A stretch of 64,000 nucleotides of DNA from Sulfidibacter corallicola (GTDB lineage Bacteria > Acidobacteriota > Holophagae > Acanthopleuribacterales > Acanthopleuribacteraceae), in assembly GCF_017498545.1 (NCBI RefSeq), contig NZ_CP071793.1, forward strand, positions 3,410,001 to 3,474,000, written 5' to 3'. Shown here piece by piece: positions 19,785-29,390 of this stretch. The first letter of the stretch is position 1. Each line of letters begins with the position of its first letter. Position numbers and translations under genes: made by a program. A model generated the notes under the pieces. That model saw only the letters and a program-made list of their open reading frames with translations, was not told the DNA's origin and made no database searches.

Positions 19785-20732
19785 GTGAACGCAGAAGAAT
19801 ATTTCCTGGTTCCGGAACTCGAGCATCCGGAGCGACTCGACAGCTATTTGACCGACATGCTCGAGGAAGTCAGTCGTACCAAGGTCAAGAGCTGGTGCAA
19901 AGAGGGCCTCGTCACCGTCGACGGCAAGGTGCGCAAGAGCTCTTTCCAACTCCACGGCGGCGAAGAGTTGTCGCTTTCGGTGCCCGACGAAACGCCGCCG
20001 GAAACGGTGACACCGGAAAACATCCCGCTGGAAATCCTCTACGAGGACGAGGCCATCATCCTCGTGAACAAGGCGGCCGGCATGGTGGTTCACCCCGGCG
20101 CCGGCATCTATTCGGGCACCCTGGTCAACGCCCTGGCCTATCACTTCGAGCACCTGGCCACCCGTGGCGGCGACATGCGCCCCGGCATCGTTCACCGCTT
20201 GGACAAAGGCACCACCGGCCTGATTCTGGTCGCCAAGAACGACCGCGCCCATCAGAAACTGCAACAGCAGTGGCAAAATCACGAGGTGACCAAGGTCTAC
20301 CAGACGCTCGTTTGGGGGATTCCCGAACCGGCCGCGGGCGAAATCGAGACCCACATGGGTCGCCACCCCCGCCTGCGCTACATGATGGCGGCCGATGTGG
20401 CCAACGGCCGTTACGCCAAGACGCGCTACAAGGTGGCCGAGCCGTTCGGCGAAGCGGCCAAGGTCAACGTGCACATCCTTACCGGCCGAACCCACCAGGT
20501 TCGCGTCCACCTGGCCCACGTCGGTCATCCGGTCGTCGGCGACGCACTGTACGGCCGCAACCGCCACCGCAACCTGGCCAAACAGTTCGAGGCCATGCCC
20601 GACTATCCAATGCTGCACGCCGCCATGTTGCGGTTCGCCCATCCGGTCGACGGCCGTGAAATGACGTTCAAACAGGCGCCGCCCCCGGCGTTCGAGGCCT
20701 GCGCCGCCGCCCTGGCCAAATGGCCCTATTGA
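19785..20732 (+). CDS. rluD: RluD-family 23S rRNA pseudouridine synthase
   Basis: Isomerises uridines in 23S rRNA. An S4 domain lies at the N-terminus (ERLDSYLTDM, RTKVKSWCKEGLVTVDGKV). The RluA/RluD catalytic region has ILVNKAAGMVVHPGAG and PGIVHRLDKGTTGLILVAK with the catalytic Asp. LTGRTHQVRVHLAHVGHPVVGD and LHAAMLRFAHP follow. The GTG start at 19785, after an AAGGAAG ribosome site, gives 315 residues; the open frame extends far upstream over lgt but that part is a shadow. Synteny with lspA favours RluD over RluA or RluC, though specificity is not proven. Confidence 0.85.
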   Translation: MNAEEYFLVPELEHPERLDSYLTDMLEEVSRTKVKSWCKEGLVTVDGKVRKSSFQLHGGEELSLSVPDETPPETVTPENIPLEILYEDEAIILVNKAAGMVVHPGAGIYSGTLVNALAYHFEHLATRGGDMRPGIVHRLDKGTTGLILVAKNDRAHQKLQQQWQNHEVTKVYQTLVWGIPEPAAGEIETHMGRHPRLRYMMAADVANGRYAKTRYKVAEPFGEAAKVNVHILTGRTHQVRVHLAHVGHPVVGDALYGRNRHRNLAKQFEAMPDYPMLHAAMLRFAHPVDGREMTFKQAPPPAFEACAAALAKWPY

Positions 20733-21120
20733 GCGGAACCACCGTTCCCTGAACACGTTACGCCATTTCCACGGGTGGACCGCGGCCGCGTGAACACCAC
20801 CGCGAATCCCGTTCGAAGGACGGCTTCTTCGGGAACGCTCGAGTCGGAAATGTTTCGCCATTGGCTCTCACGCAAATTCCCCTGAGCGCCTGTTTTTTCA
20901 CTGACACACACCGGGTCTCGCGACCGCTTCGAGGCACCACCCCCCATTTTTTAATTCCTGAGCACTTTGGCCGATAGGATCTATCGTTGGGTTTCCAGAA
21001 CGACAAACCGACGATCGATGATTCGCCCTAACCGGTTTCCAAATGGCTTTGCGTCCGCAGGACGACCTTGCCGGGTAGGTTCGGAGCCCATTTGTCAAAC
21101 GATCCTGTGGGAACGTGTTC
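20733..21120. other. Intergenic region before the chemotaxis operon
   Basis: About 390 bases without a gene. The only supported signal is a sigma-28-like promoter at 20952-20977. A GC-rich stretch before it shows no terminator with a T-run. Confidence 0.5.
20952..20977 (+). promoter_or_regulatory. Possible sigma-28 (FliA) promoter for cheD operon
   Basis: TAATTCCT (20952-20959) and GCCGATAG (20970-20977) are spaced 10 bases apart. The motility sigma consensus is TAAAGTTT-N11-GCCGATAA. The -10 half is a 7/8 match, the -35 half is weak and the spacing is one short. The location upstream of a chemotaxis cluster supports it. Confidence 0.4.
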
Positions 21121-21612
21121 ATGAAAGAAAACATGCATCTGGTTGGTCTCGGGGGCATCTACGCCTCGAAAACGGCCGGTGAAACCATCAAGACCATGGC
21201 GCTCGGATCCTGCGTAGGGGTCATCGCCGTGGCCCCCCGTTTACGGGCGGTCGGGATGGTGCACATCGTCCTTCCCGATTCCAAAATCGACCGACAAAAG
21301 GCCGAAACCGTGCCAGGGTACTTTGCCGACAGCGGCATTCCCGCCCTGCTCGATGCCTTTAAGAAGCTCGGTGTGAAGTCTCCTCGAGAATTGGTCATCA
21401 AATTGGCGGGCGGCGCCGCGGTCATGAAAGAGAACAATACGTTCGACATCGGTAAACGCAATATTCTGGCTTGCCGCAAGACCTTGTGGAAGAACCACAT
21501 GGCCGCCATCGCCGAGGATGTGGGCGGCAGCTTCTCGCGAACGGTATGGGTGGAGGTCGACACCGGCCGCATGTTCATACAGTCGCCAGGCCGCGGGAGG
21601 TGGGAGCTATGA
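21121..21612 (+). CDS. cheD: Chemoreceptor glutamine deamidase CheD
   Basis: Deamidates glutamines on chemoreceptors and in some species modulates CheC. The signature is MALGSCVGVIAVAPRLRAVGMVH with the catalytic Cys, the His in MVHIVLPDS, and the Thr-type third residue region. The later KLAGGAAVMKENNTFDIGKRN is a CheD hallmark. The ATG at 21121 gives 163 residues. It is the first gene of a chemotaxis operon whose members overlap by 1-4 bases. CheD with a CheX-like phosphatase fits adaptation plus signal termination. Confidence 0.92.
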   Translation: MKENMHLVGLGGIYASKTAGETIKTMALGSCVGVIAVAPRLRAVGMVHIVLPDSKIDRQKAETVPGYFADSGIPALLDAFKKLGVKSPRELVIKLAGGAAVMKENNTFDIGKRNILACRKTLWKNHMAAIAEDVGGSFSRTVWVEVDTGRMFIQSPGRGRWEL

Positions 21613-22499
21613 ACGATCGAACTCGGGAAGCCATGGAGAAGTTGGACCAATTTCCACCTTTCACCAACGCCACCCTGGCCATCATCGATCTGCTGGCCAA
21701 CGGCGATTACGACACGGACCAACTGGCCGCCCTGATCGAGACCGACCTCACCCTGGCCGCCCGTTGCCTGAAACAGATCAACGCCCCCATCTACGGGTTC
21801 AAAGAAGATCAGGTGACCGACATCCGCCGTGCCGTGACCCTGCTCGGTTCGGAAACCATCTACAGCATCGCTTTGGAAACCAGTCTCCAAAAAGTGTTGA
21901 AACATCCGCTGGAGGGCTACCAGGCCAAAATCGGCGAGTTTCGCCGCCACAGCCTGCGCACCGCCATCGGCGCCCGCCGCATGATGCGGTTCCTGTTCGA
22001 AGGGCGTCAGGCCGAGGAGGCCTATGCCGCCGGCTTGCTGCACGATATCGGCAAGGTGGTACTCTCGGACCTGCTCGGCAGCCGCATCGACGAAGCCCGC
22101 CAAACTCTCAAAGACCAACCCAATAAAGATTTCCTCGTTCTCGAAAAGACGCTCTTCGACCTGACACATCCGGAAATCGGCGCAACCCTGGCGAAACGCT
22201 GGAACCTGCCGCCGTCCCTTGAAACCGCCATCAGATATCACCACCGTCCGAGCGAGGCGCCACAAGAGCATCGGGATCTCTGCCTCGCCGTCCATTTCGG
22301 CGACATGTTCGCGATGATGACTGGGTCTGCAACTGAAATCGACAGTTTGGCTTACGCTTTCGATCCGGTGGTTGATACACTTATCAAACGAGATCGTCAG
22401 TGGGAATTGGTCACCTATCCCAAGTTGCTCCTGGAAATCGACGAGGAATTCCAGCGGGCCATGGGGCTGACGGACGGGAATGGAGAGAAGCACCCATGA
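21609..22499 (+). CDS. HDOD-domain signalling protein
   Basis: A 296-residue protein with an HDOD domain (about 15-210), a catalytically degenerate relative of HD phosphohydrolases. Segments include FPPFTNATLAIIDLL and LAALIETDLTLAARCLKQIN, then VTLLGSETIYSIAL, AAGLLHDIGKVVLSDLLG and AIRYHHRPSEAP. The HD pair is actually present (LLHDIGK), so a phosphohydrolase activity cannot be excluded. The ATG at 21609 overlaps the cheD stop (ATGA), implying translational coupling. HDOD proteins often sit in chemotaxis or c-di-GMP networks; the exact role is unknown. Confidence 0.88.
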   Translation: MNDRTREAMEKLDQFPPFTNATLAIIDLLANGDYDTDQLAALIETDLTLAARCLKQINAPIYGFKEDQVTDIRRAVTLLGSETIYSIALETSLQKVLKHPLEGYQAKIGEFRRHSLRTAIGARRMMRFLFEGRQAEEAYAAGLLHDIGKVVLSDLLGSRIDEARQTLKDQPNKDFLVLEKTLFDLTHPEIGATLAKRWNLPPSLETAIRYHHRPSEAPQEHRDLCLAVHFGDMFAMMTGSATEIDSLAYAFDPVVDTLIKRDRQWELVTYPKLLLEIDEEFQRAMGLTDGNGEKHP

Positions 22500-22882
22500 C
22501 TAAGCGCATCCTGATCGCCGACGATTCAGTAGCCGCGCGCATGATCATCAAACAGTATCTTCAGATCGTGGGCCTGCACGAAGCGGAATTCGTGGAAGTC
22601 AATCACGGCGGCCAAGCCCTGGAGCAACTCAAGGAATCGAGTTTCGACCTGATCGTGACCGACATGAACATGCCGGTGATGGATGGTCGCACCTTCATTC
22701 GCCGTCTCAAGGCCTCTCCCAGGCTGAACCAGATTCCCGTCATCATCATTTCCAGCGCGGCGAACAAGGACAACCAGGAAGCCTTCATGAAGTACGGCGC
22801 CAATTACGTAATCAGCAAACCCATCTCCCCCAACGTCCTCAACGAGGCAATCCAAGCCATTTCGAAACAAGAGGAATCCTGA
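22496..22882 (+). CDS. cheY: CheY-like response regulator (single receiver domain)
   Basis: A 128-residue stand-alone receiver. Acidic pair and pocket: ILIADDSVAARMIIKQ; phosphoacceptor Asp in LIVTDMNMPVMDG; Ser/Thr in VIIISSAANKD; conserved Lys in NYVISKPISP. It has no output domain, so it should signal by binding a partner such as a flagellar switch or another CheY target. The start overlaps the HDOD stop by 4 bases and the stop overlaps the next gene by 1 base. The gene symbol is by function and position; the true partner is inferred. Confidence 0.88.
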   Translation: MTKRILIADDSVAARMIIKQYLQIVGLHEAEFVEVNHGGQALEQLKESSFDLIVTDMNMPVMDGRTFIRRLKASPRLNQIPVIIISSAANKDNQEAFMKYGANYVISKPISPNVLNEAIQAISKQEES

Positions 22883-23349
22883 TGGATATTCAAGATGAAG
22901 AAGTGATCGATACCGTCGAGCAGGCGCTTTCCGAAACGTTCGAGGGACTGGCGTTCGCTCAAGTGTTCAGCCGCGAGCAGAGCATGGAGCCGATTCAGCT
23001 TCCCGGCCACGTCCTGGCATCCTACATCGATCTGCCCGACCCGTTGCACTTCCGCTTTCTGCTGGCCATTTCCTCGGAACAACTCGGCGAGTTTTTCGAA
23101 ACGGCCTCGTCGGGCGCGGCGGTCACCGATCTGATCCTGCACGATTTCGTGCGGGAAATCTGCAACACGGTGGCGGGACACCTCCAGTCGAAACTGGCTC
23201 CGGAAAAGAAGGACATGATCATCGGGTTGCCCCACGATCCGGATCGCGACCAGTTGAGTGAATTGCTTACTCCGGCCGAGGATCGGGTGTTGCTGAACTT
23301 TGAAGTCGAGGAATATCAGGTCCACTGCGTCTTGGAAAGGCTGGCCTGA
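22882..23349 (+). CDS. cheX: CheX-like CheY-P phosphatase
   Basis: A 155-residue protein with one copy of the CheC/CheX/FliY motif: DFVREICNTVAGHLQSKL (pattern ExxN around residues 90-100). The Glu and Asn of this motif remove phosphate from CheY. It begins one base inside the stop codon of the cheY-like gene, which strongly suggests they work together. The N-terminal half is more diverged (VDTVEQALSETFEGLAFAQV-like region), consistent with the CheX superfamily rather than the two-motif CheC. Confidence 0.78.
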   Translation: MDIQDEEVIDTVEQALSETFEGLAFAQVFSREQSMEPIQLPGHVLASYIDLPDPLHFRFLLAISSEQLGEFFETASSGAAVTDLILHDFVREICNTVAGHLQSKLAPEKKDMIIGLPHDPDRDQLSELLTPAEDRVLLNFEVEEYQVHCVLERLA

Positions 23350-23584
23350 ATTCGCGGTGTCTTCGGGGGTGTGGAGCCCCCGTTCCAAGGGCTTGCGATT
23401 CCCCGACCTCGGGGACTTCGCAACCAGGTACGAAAGTGGTATGGTGGGCCGGATGCGGTGCCAGAAGGCGTTACGGCGCAACCGTAACGGTCATGACGAC
23501 CGACTCTCCGAGGGTAATCGGCTCCGAACGGGACCCGCCCGCGCTATGAATCGATCCAGTGAAAAAAGGGAGAACTGGCCTTAG

Positions 23585-24037
23585 ATGTACAATTTTATTT
23601 TTTGGGGATTTGCCTACCTCATTACCGGAGTGGCGATTTTATTTGCCGTGCGTGGGTATCGTGCGGTGCGACGCGGCGATTACGGTTTGCATCGCACCTT
23701 GATGAACATCGCCTGCAATCTCATCCTGTTCTTCGTAGCCGCCTACGTCGTCAAGGTCCTGGTTCTGGGTCGGGAAGACAAGACGGCCTGGGAAAGCCTA
23801 TACCTGTACACGCTCTATATTCACGAGGGCTTCATCGGCCTGATGTTGGTGACCGGCATCTGGGCGCGCTGGCTTTCCCACCAGTTCAAGGACACCCTGT
23901 TCAAGGACAAGCTCTCGGAAATCATGGCCAAGAAGCGCAAACTGCACGGACGTCTGGGCAAGATCTGCCTGGGCTCGGCCGGTTGCGGGCTATTCACCGC
24001 CACGATCATCCTCATCGGCATGTTCGGCAGATTGTAA
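23585..24037 (+). CDS. DUF420 membrane protein
   Basis: A 150-residue protein with four predicted membrane helices (FIFWGFAYLITGVAILFAV, LILFFVAAYVVKVLVLG, LYIHEGFIGLMLVTGIW and GSAGCGLFTATIILIGMFG). GLHRTLMNIACNLI and HGRLGKI carry the His residues that typify DUF420 (YozB/CtaM-like). Relatives are linked to cytochrome oxidase assembly, but no respiratory genes adjoin it, so function is left open. The start at 23585 matches the family N-terminus. Confidence 0.72.
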   Translation: MYNFIFWGFAYLITGVAILFAVRGYRAVRRGDYGLHRTLMNIACNLILFFVAAYVVKVLVLGREDKTAWESLYLYTLYIHEGFIGLMLVTGIWARWLSHQFKDTLFKDKLSEIMAKKRKLHGRLGKICLGSAGCGLFTATIILIGMFGRL

Positions 24038-24341
24038 GGCCCGGCAGTGCAGGGTCCGACCGGGACCGTGGCTTTTCGTATCTAGCTCCAGTTACCAGAC
24101 TTCATTCATTCACGCCAAAATCGATCGATCCGAGCCGGCAGTGATGCGCGGCCGAATCCGCCGCAACTTCGGCCGTCTCGATCGCCGAGCCGGTTCTCGC
24201 CGGCGCAGGGGCGAACGCCCTTCTCGAGCCAACCAAGCCGGTCCAACCCAAATCCGCTCCAGGTTCTCGGTTGTGTTCTCTTCGCCAACTCGCTAGAATT
24301 TTTGGCAAGGTACAACACCACCAGACAATTAGGAGCCGTTT
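24038..24341. other. Intergenic region before the ATP-grasp gene
   Basis: About 300 bases with no gene and no convincing hairpin or promoter that I can see. Confidence 0.45.
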
Positions 24342-25964
24342 ATGGTCGATTACTCCACCGACAGGGCTTTTCCGTCTCCAGGTTCGGACGAAGAAATTGC
24401 CGTCTTCCACCGGTTAATGGCCAAGCTTCCCAACATTTATCAGCGTCTTGCGAAAGATCGCAAGGTGCCCCATACGACCGTGGTCATCCCTTCCCTGTCG
24501 CTGGATCAGGCCGAGCTCTCCAAGGTCGAGGGCCACATGTATTACGAGGAGCGTCTGCTTTGTATGCTGATGCTGCTCAAACGGCCTCGTACCCGAATCG
24601 TGTTCGTCTCCTCCACCCGGATCCACCCGATCATCACCCAGTACTATCTCAACTTCCTGACCGGGGTTCCCTTCGGCCACGCCATGCGGCGCCTGATCAT
24701 GTTGGACTGCAGCGACACCAGCCCCAAGCCGCTGACCCAAAAGATTCTGGAAAGCCCCTGGCTGCTCGACCGCATCCGCAAGAACATCGGCGATCCGGAC
24801 CGCGCCCACCTGGTGGTGTTCAACACCACCCCGCTGGAACGCACCCTGGCCGTTCGACTCGGGATTCCGGTCTACGGGACCGATCCGGCGCTTCACTACC
24901 TGGGCAGCAAAACGGGTTGCCGTCGGATCCTCAAAGACGCGGGCATCCCGGTCCCGGAAGGTTTCGAAGACTTGGGCGGCCAGGACGACATCGTCGGCGC
25001 ACTGGACGAATTGTGGCAAAAGAATCCCAGGATCAACAAAGCGGTGGTGAAGTTGAACGAAGGGTTCTCCGGCAAGGGCAACGCAATGTTCGACTATCGT
25101 CCCTTGCGCGACCACCAGAACAAATCCAATCATGAACGGAAAGAGATCATCGCCGCCGCGCTGCACAACCTGAAATTCGAAGCGAAGGATGAAACCTGGC
25201 CCCATTTCGAGTGCCAGTTCCGCAAACTGCGCGGGATCGTCGAAACCTTCATCGAAGGCGACAACAAGGATTCGCCCTCGGTTCAGGCACGCGTCAACGC
25301 CATCGGCGAACCCCAGGTGATTTCCACCCACGACCAGATCATGGGCGGCCCCACGGGCCAGATGTTCATGGGCTGTTGGTTTCCGGCGCGCCGCGATTAC
25401 CGCAAGGTGTTGCAGGAGGACGGCCGCAAGGTGGCCCAGGTGCTCAGTCAAAAGGGCGTGATCGGGCGTTTTGCGGTGGATTTCATCGTGGTCCCCACCC
25501 CCAACGGCTTCGAACGCTACGCCATCGAGATCAACCTGCGCCGCGGCGGAACCACCCATCCGTTCCTGATGATGAAGTTCCTGATCGACGGCGATTACGA
25601 CGAGGACAAGGGCATCTACGTCTCCACCTCGGGCCAGGAAAAATACTACCTCGCCACCGACAACCTACTGGATTCAAAGTACGTGGGCATGGGACCGGAG
25701 GACTTGATCGATGTCGCCGTGTTCCACGACCTGCACTACCACACCTTCGAGCAGGACGGGGTGGCGTTTCACATGTTCGGTTCGATGAGCCAATTCGGAA
25801 AATTGGGCATTACCTGTATCGCCAACACCCGCGAGGAAACCAAGCGGCTCCACCAGCGCACCATTGAGGTGTTGGACAACGAGGCGGTGCCGGAGGTCCG
25901 CAAACACCGCACCGCGTTCTACCTGGGTGCACCCCAGTCGATCTCGCTCTACACGGGATTTTGA
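24342..25964 (+). CDS. ATP-grasp peptide ligase, PGM1-related
   Basis: A 540-residue protein resembling PGM1-type ATP-grasp ligases; PGM1 joins a guanidino-acid to peptides in pheganomycin synthesis. The N-terminal third (about 1-190) includes RIVFVSSTRIHPIITQYYL and VFNTTPLERTLAVRLGIPVYG. The ATP-grasp fold follows: the GSKTGCRRILKDAGIPVPEG lid, nucleotide loop KLNEGFSGKGNAMF, FIEGDNKDSPS, and metal-binding AIEINLRRGGTTHP with Glu and Asn. No precursor peptide, transporter or partner enzyme is recognisable next to it, so substrate and product are unknown. The start at 24342 follows AGGAGC. Confidence 0.75.
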   Translation: MVDYSTDRAFPSPGSDEEIAVFHRLMAKLPNIYQRLAKDRKVPHTTVVIPSLSLDQAELSKVEGHMYYEERLLCMLMLLKRPRTRIVFVSSTRIHPIITQYYLNFLTGVPFGHAMRRLIMLDCSDTSPKPLTQKILESPWLLDRIRKNIGDPDRAHLVVFNTTPLERTLAVRLGIPVYGTDPALHYLGSKTGCRRILKDAGIPVPEGFEDLGGQDDIVGALDELWQKNPRINKAVVKLNEGFSGKGNAMFDYRPLRDHQNKSNHERKEIIAAALHNLKFEAKDETWPHFECQFRKLRGIVETFIEGDNKDSPSVQARVNAIGEPQVISTHDQIMGGPTGQMFMGCWFPARRDYRKVLQEDGRKVAQVLSQKGVIGRFAVDFIVVPTPNGFERYAIEINLRRGGTTHPFLMMKFLIDGDYDEDKGIYVSTSGQEKYYLATDNLLDSKYVGMGPEDLIDVAVFHDLHYHTFEQDGVAFHMFGSMSQFGKLGITCIANTREETKRLHQRTIEVLDNEAVPEVRKHRTAFYLGAPQSISLYTGF

Positions 25965-26166
25965 ACGGTTCCGGCGGTCACCGGCGGCGGCCATCCCCAC
26001 GGGGTGGCCGGTCGGACGCCAGGGTCAACGAATCCTTCGATTGTCATTCGCAATTCAACCTGGCGCCGGCTGGCGTTCGCAGGTACGTCATCCTGCAGGG
26101 ATGATCCCAATCATCGGGCTGGTTGCCACGGCTCTTCGCGATTCACCGTACGATCGGTTGCATCCC

Positions 26167-26600
26167 GTTCGTGGCCAATCCCGGAGGGATGGCCTGCCGG
26201 GTGCTTGGTTCATCATTTTATTAGAACGCGCACCTCTGGTGCGCCACCAGCAGGGACCCTGAAGGGGTCATACAAAACAGCCTAGGCGGCCCCACGATCT
26301 CGGTCATGCTCGGACTATCGTTGTTCGCGGCCAATCCTGAAGGGATGGCCAAACCCATGCTTGGTTCATCATTTTATTCGAACGCGCACCTCTGGTGCGC
26401 CACCAGCAGGGACCCTGAAGGGGTCATACAAAACAGCCTAGGCGGCCCCACGATCTCGGTCATGCTCGGACTATCGTCGTTCGCGGCCAATCCTGAAGGG
26501 ATGGCCAAACCCATGTTTGGTTCATCATTCTATTAGAACGCGCACCTCTGGTGCGCCACCAGCAGGGACCCTGAAGGGGTCATACAGAACAGCGAAGGGT
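26167..26600 (+). repeat. 156-bp tandem array with CCTGAAGGG hairpins
   Basis: Three successive units start at 26167, 26323 and 26479, an exact period of 156; the last is incomplete and the first more diverged. Each unit carries three hairpins: GCGCACC-TCT-GGTGCGC (first at 26228-26244), GACCC-TGAA-GGGGTC, and a GGCCAATCC-TGAA-GGGATGGCC type. Confidence 0.85.
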
Positions 26601-26834
26601 TAAGGAGGCAGCGCCGACGCAACCCTGGTTGCCTGGAGTTCCCGAAAACCAGCCCCAACGGGGCGGGACTACGAAGGATCCCCTCGCGATTGACGTCAAC
26701 ACCGTGAGGATCCACAGGGAATTCACGTCACACTCGATGGGACCCTCGCGGAGCCGCCCCTTCAGGGCTGGGGTTCGGGAACCCCCAACAACCAGGGTTA
26801 CGGCGCCTTAGCGGCACCTCACCCTTCGCTGTAA

Positions 26835-27066
26835 TGTGTCGTCCCTTCAGGACGCCTGCTGGTGGCGCGCCAGAGGCGCGCGTTTTCATATATGGTGGTC
26901 CAAACATGGAGTTGGCCATCCCTTCAGGATTGGCCGCGAACAGCGACCAACCAAACATTCGGGTGATCGTGGCCGTATGGTGGTCCAAAAATGGGGTTGG
27001 CCATCCCTTCAGCCTTCAGGATTGGCCGCGAACAGCGACCAACCAAACATTCGGGTGATCGTGGCC
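26835..27066 (-). repeat. Inverted relatives of the CCTGAAGGG repeat family
   Basis: Reverse-oriented copies. 26865-26881 reads as GCGCGCC-TCT-GGCGCGC on the minus strand and 26840-26854 as CGTCC-TGAA-GGGACG. The loops match the forward array but the stems differ with pairing kept. From 26892 an 85-base unit (start TGGTGGTCC) repeats at 26977 with a small insertion. Confidence 0.7.
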
Positions 27067-27314
27067 GACATCCATCCCGCCATCCGCCACAGCCGTTGAG
27101 TTCCAAGAACAACGACCGTTCATGCATGCGAATGGTCCCCGACGACACACAACCCATCATTCGGATGATCGCGGCCGACACCCATCCCTGCATCCAACTC
27201 GAACGAAGGGCATGCAAAATAGCGCAAGACAATCCCCGCCCCATGTCATGTCGCGTTCAAGGCGGAACCATCATCCGTTCGCAGATAAAGCCCCGCAGGC
27301 GAGGTCCGGGAGGC

Positions 27315-28564
<1,250 letters not shown>

Positions 28565-28568
<4 letters not shown>

Positions 28569-29185
28569 GACGCATCCTTTTCCTGGTTAATCCGACTTTT
28601 GGTCTCCTCGAATGCCTGGTTCAAAAAAGCCCAAATCTCCCGTATCCCCAGGCCACTCTCCGAGGAGGTGGCGATCAAGCTGCCTTCATCCATGCCCAGT
28701 GATTTCGCGATGTTGCGGCGATGTTGCGCAATTTTGTTCCGGGAAAGTTTATCCGCCTTGGTAAGTATGATGCGAAAAGACAGATCGCTTTGTTGGAGCC
28801 ATTCGATCATCTGGCGGTCCTGCGCGGTGGGATCGTGCCGAATGTCCAACAACTGGAACACCGATCCGATGAATGGCGTGTCCGTAAGGTAAGTGTCAAT
28901 CAACCGTCCCCATTTTTCCTGTTCCTTTTTGCTGACCCGTGCAAATCCGTAACCCGGAATATCCACGAAAAAAAATTGATCGTTGATCAGAAAATAATTG
29001 AGCAACCTGGTTTTCCCGGGCGTGCGAGAAGTTTTCGCCAACCCCTTCCGATTGAGCAGGCAGTTGAGCAAACTGGACTTCCCCACATTCGAGCGGCCAG
29101 AAAACACAAAATGAGGGATCGGCCTTTTCAATAAGCCGCTCGGATCAGCCACGGATTTCACAAAGACAGCAGAGCGTACTTGCAT
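28565..29185 (-). CDS. engB: Ribosome biogenesis GTPase EngB (YsxC/YihA)
   Basis: A GTPase required for 50S subunit assembly. G-motifs: G1 [13 protein letters not shown]2 region [12 protein letters not shown]3 [11 protein letters not shown]4 [11 protein letters not shown]5-like ATSSESGLG. Length 206 matches the family. It starts at 29185 after a purine-rich GAGGAACG site. It is followed by rho with an ATGA overlap. The plus-strand frames over it are shadows. Confidence 0.95.
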
Positions 29186-29390
29186 CGTTCCTCAAATGCG
29201 CCGCGAAAGATTGACAAGGTTCAATTTTTGACAAAAGGGTGAATTTAAATCGTAGCTTACAGGAAAAACAAAGACCCTGCAAGGCGCGATTTGGACGGGG
29301 GGGAGATGGTGGGGAGGGAATGGGAAGGCGGGAGACGCGTGACGCGCGAATCCGGCCCGCGGGCGCGGACCGGTCGAGAGGCCGGTGAAC

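Larger units (their letters stand above)
25965..27314. other. Repeat-filled intergenic region downstream of the ATP-grasp gene
   Basis: About 1.35 kb without a credible gene. It holds the 156-base tandem array (26167-26600), inverted relatives (26835-26881 and 26892-27066), and scattered CCTGAAGGG hairpins such as one near 26087. Short open frames run through the repeats with repeat-derived peptide sequence and are not annotated. Confidence 0.7.

Noticed and set aside
26306-26536. Short open frames in the 156-bp array
   Set aside because: The frame stays open only because 156 is divisible by three; the peptide is itself a tandem repeat of the non-coding unit.
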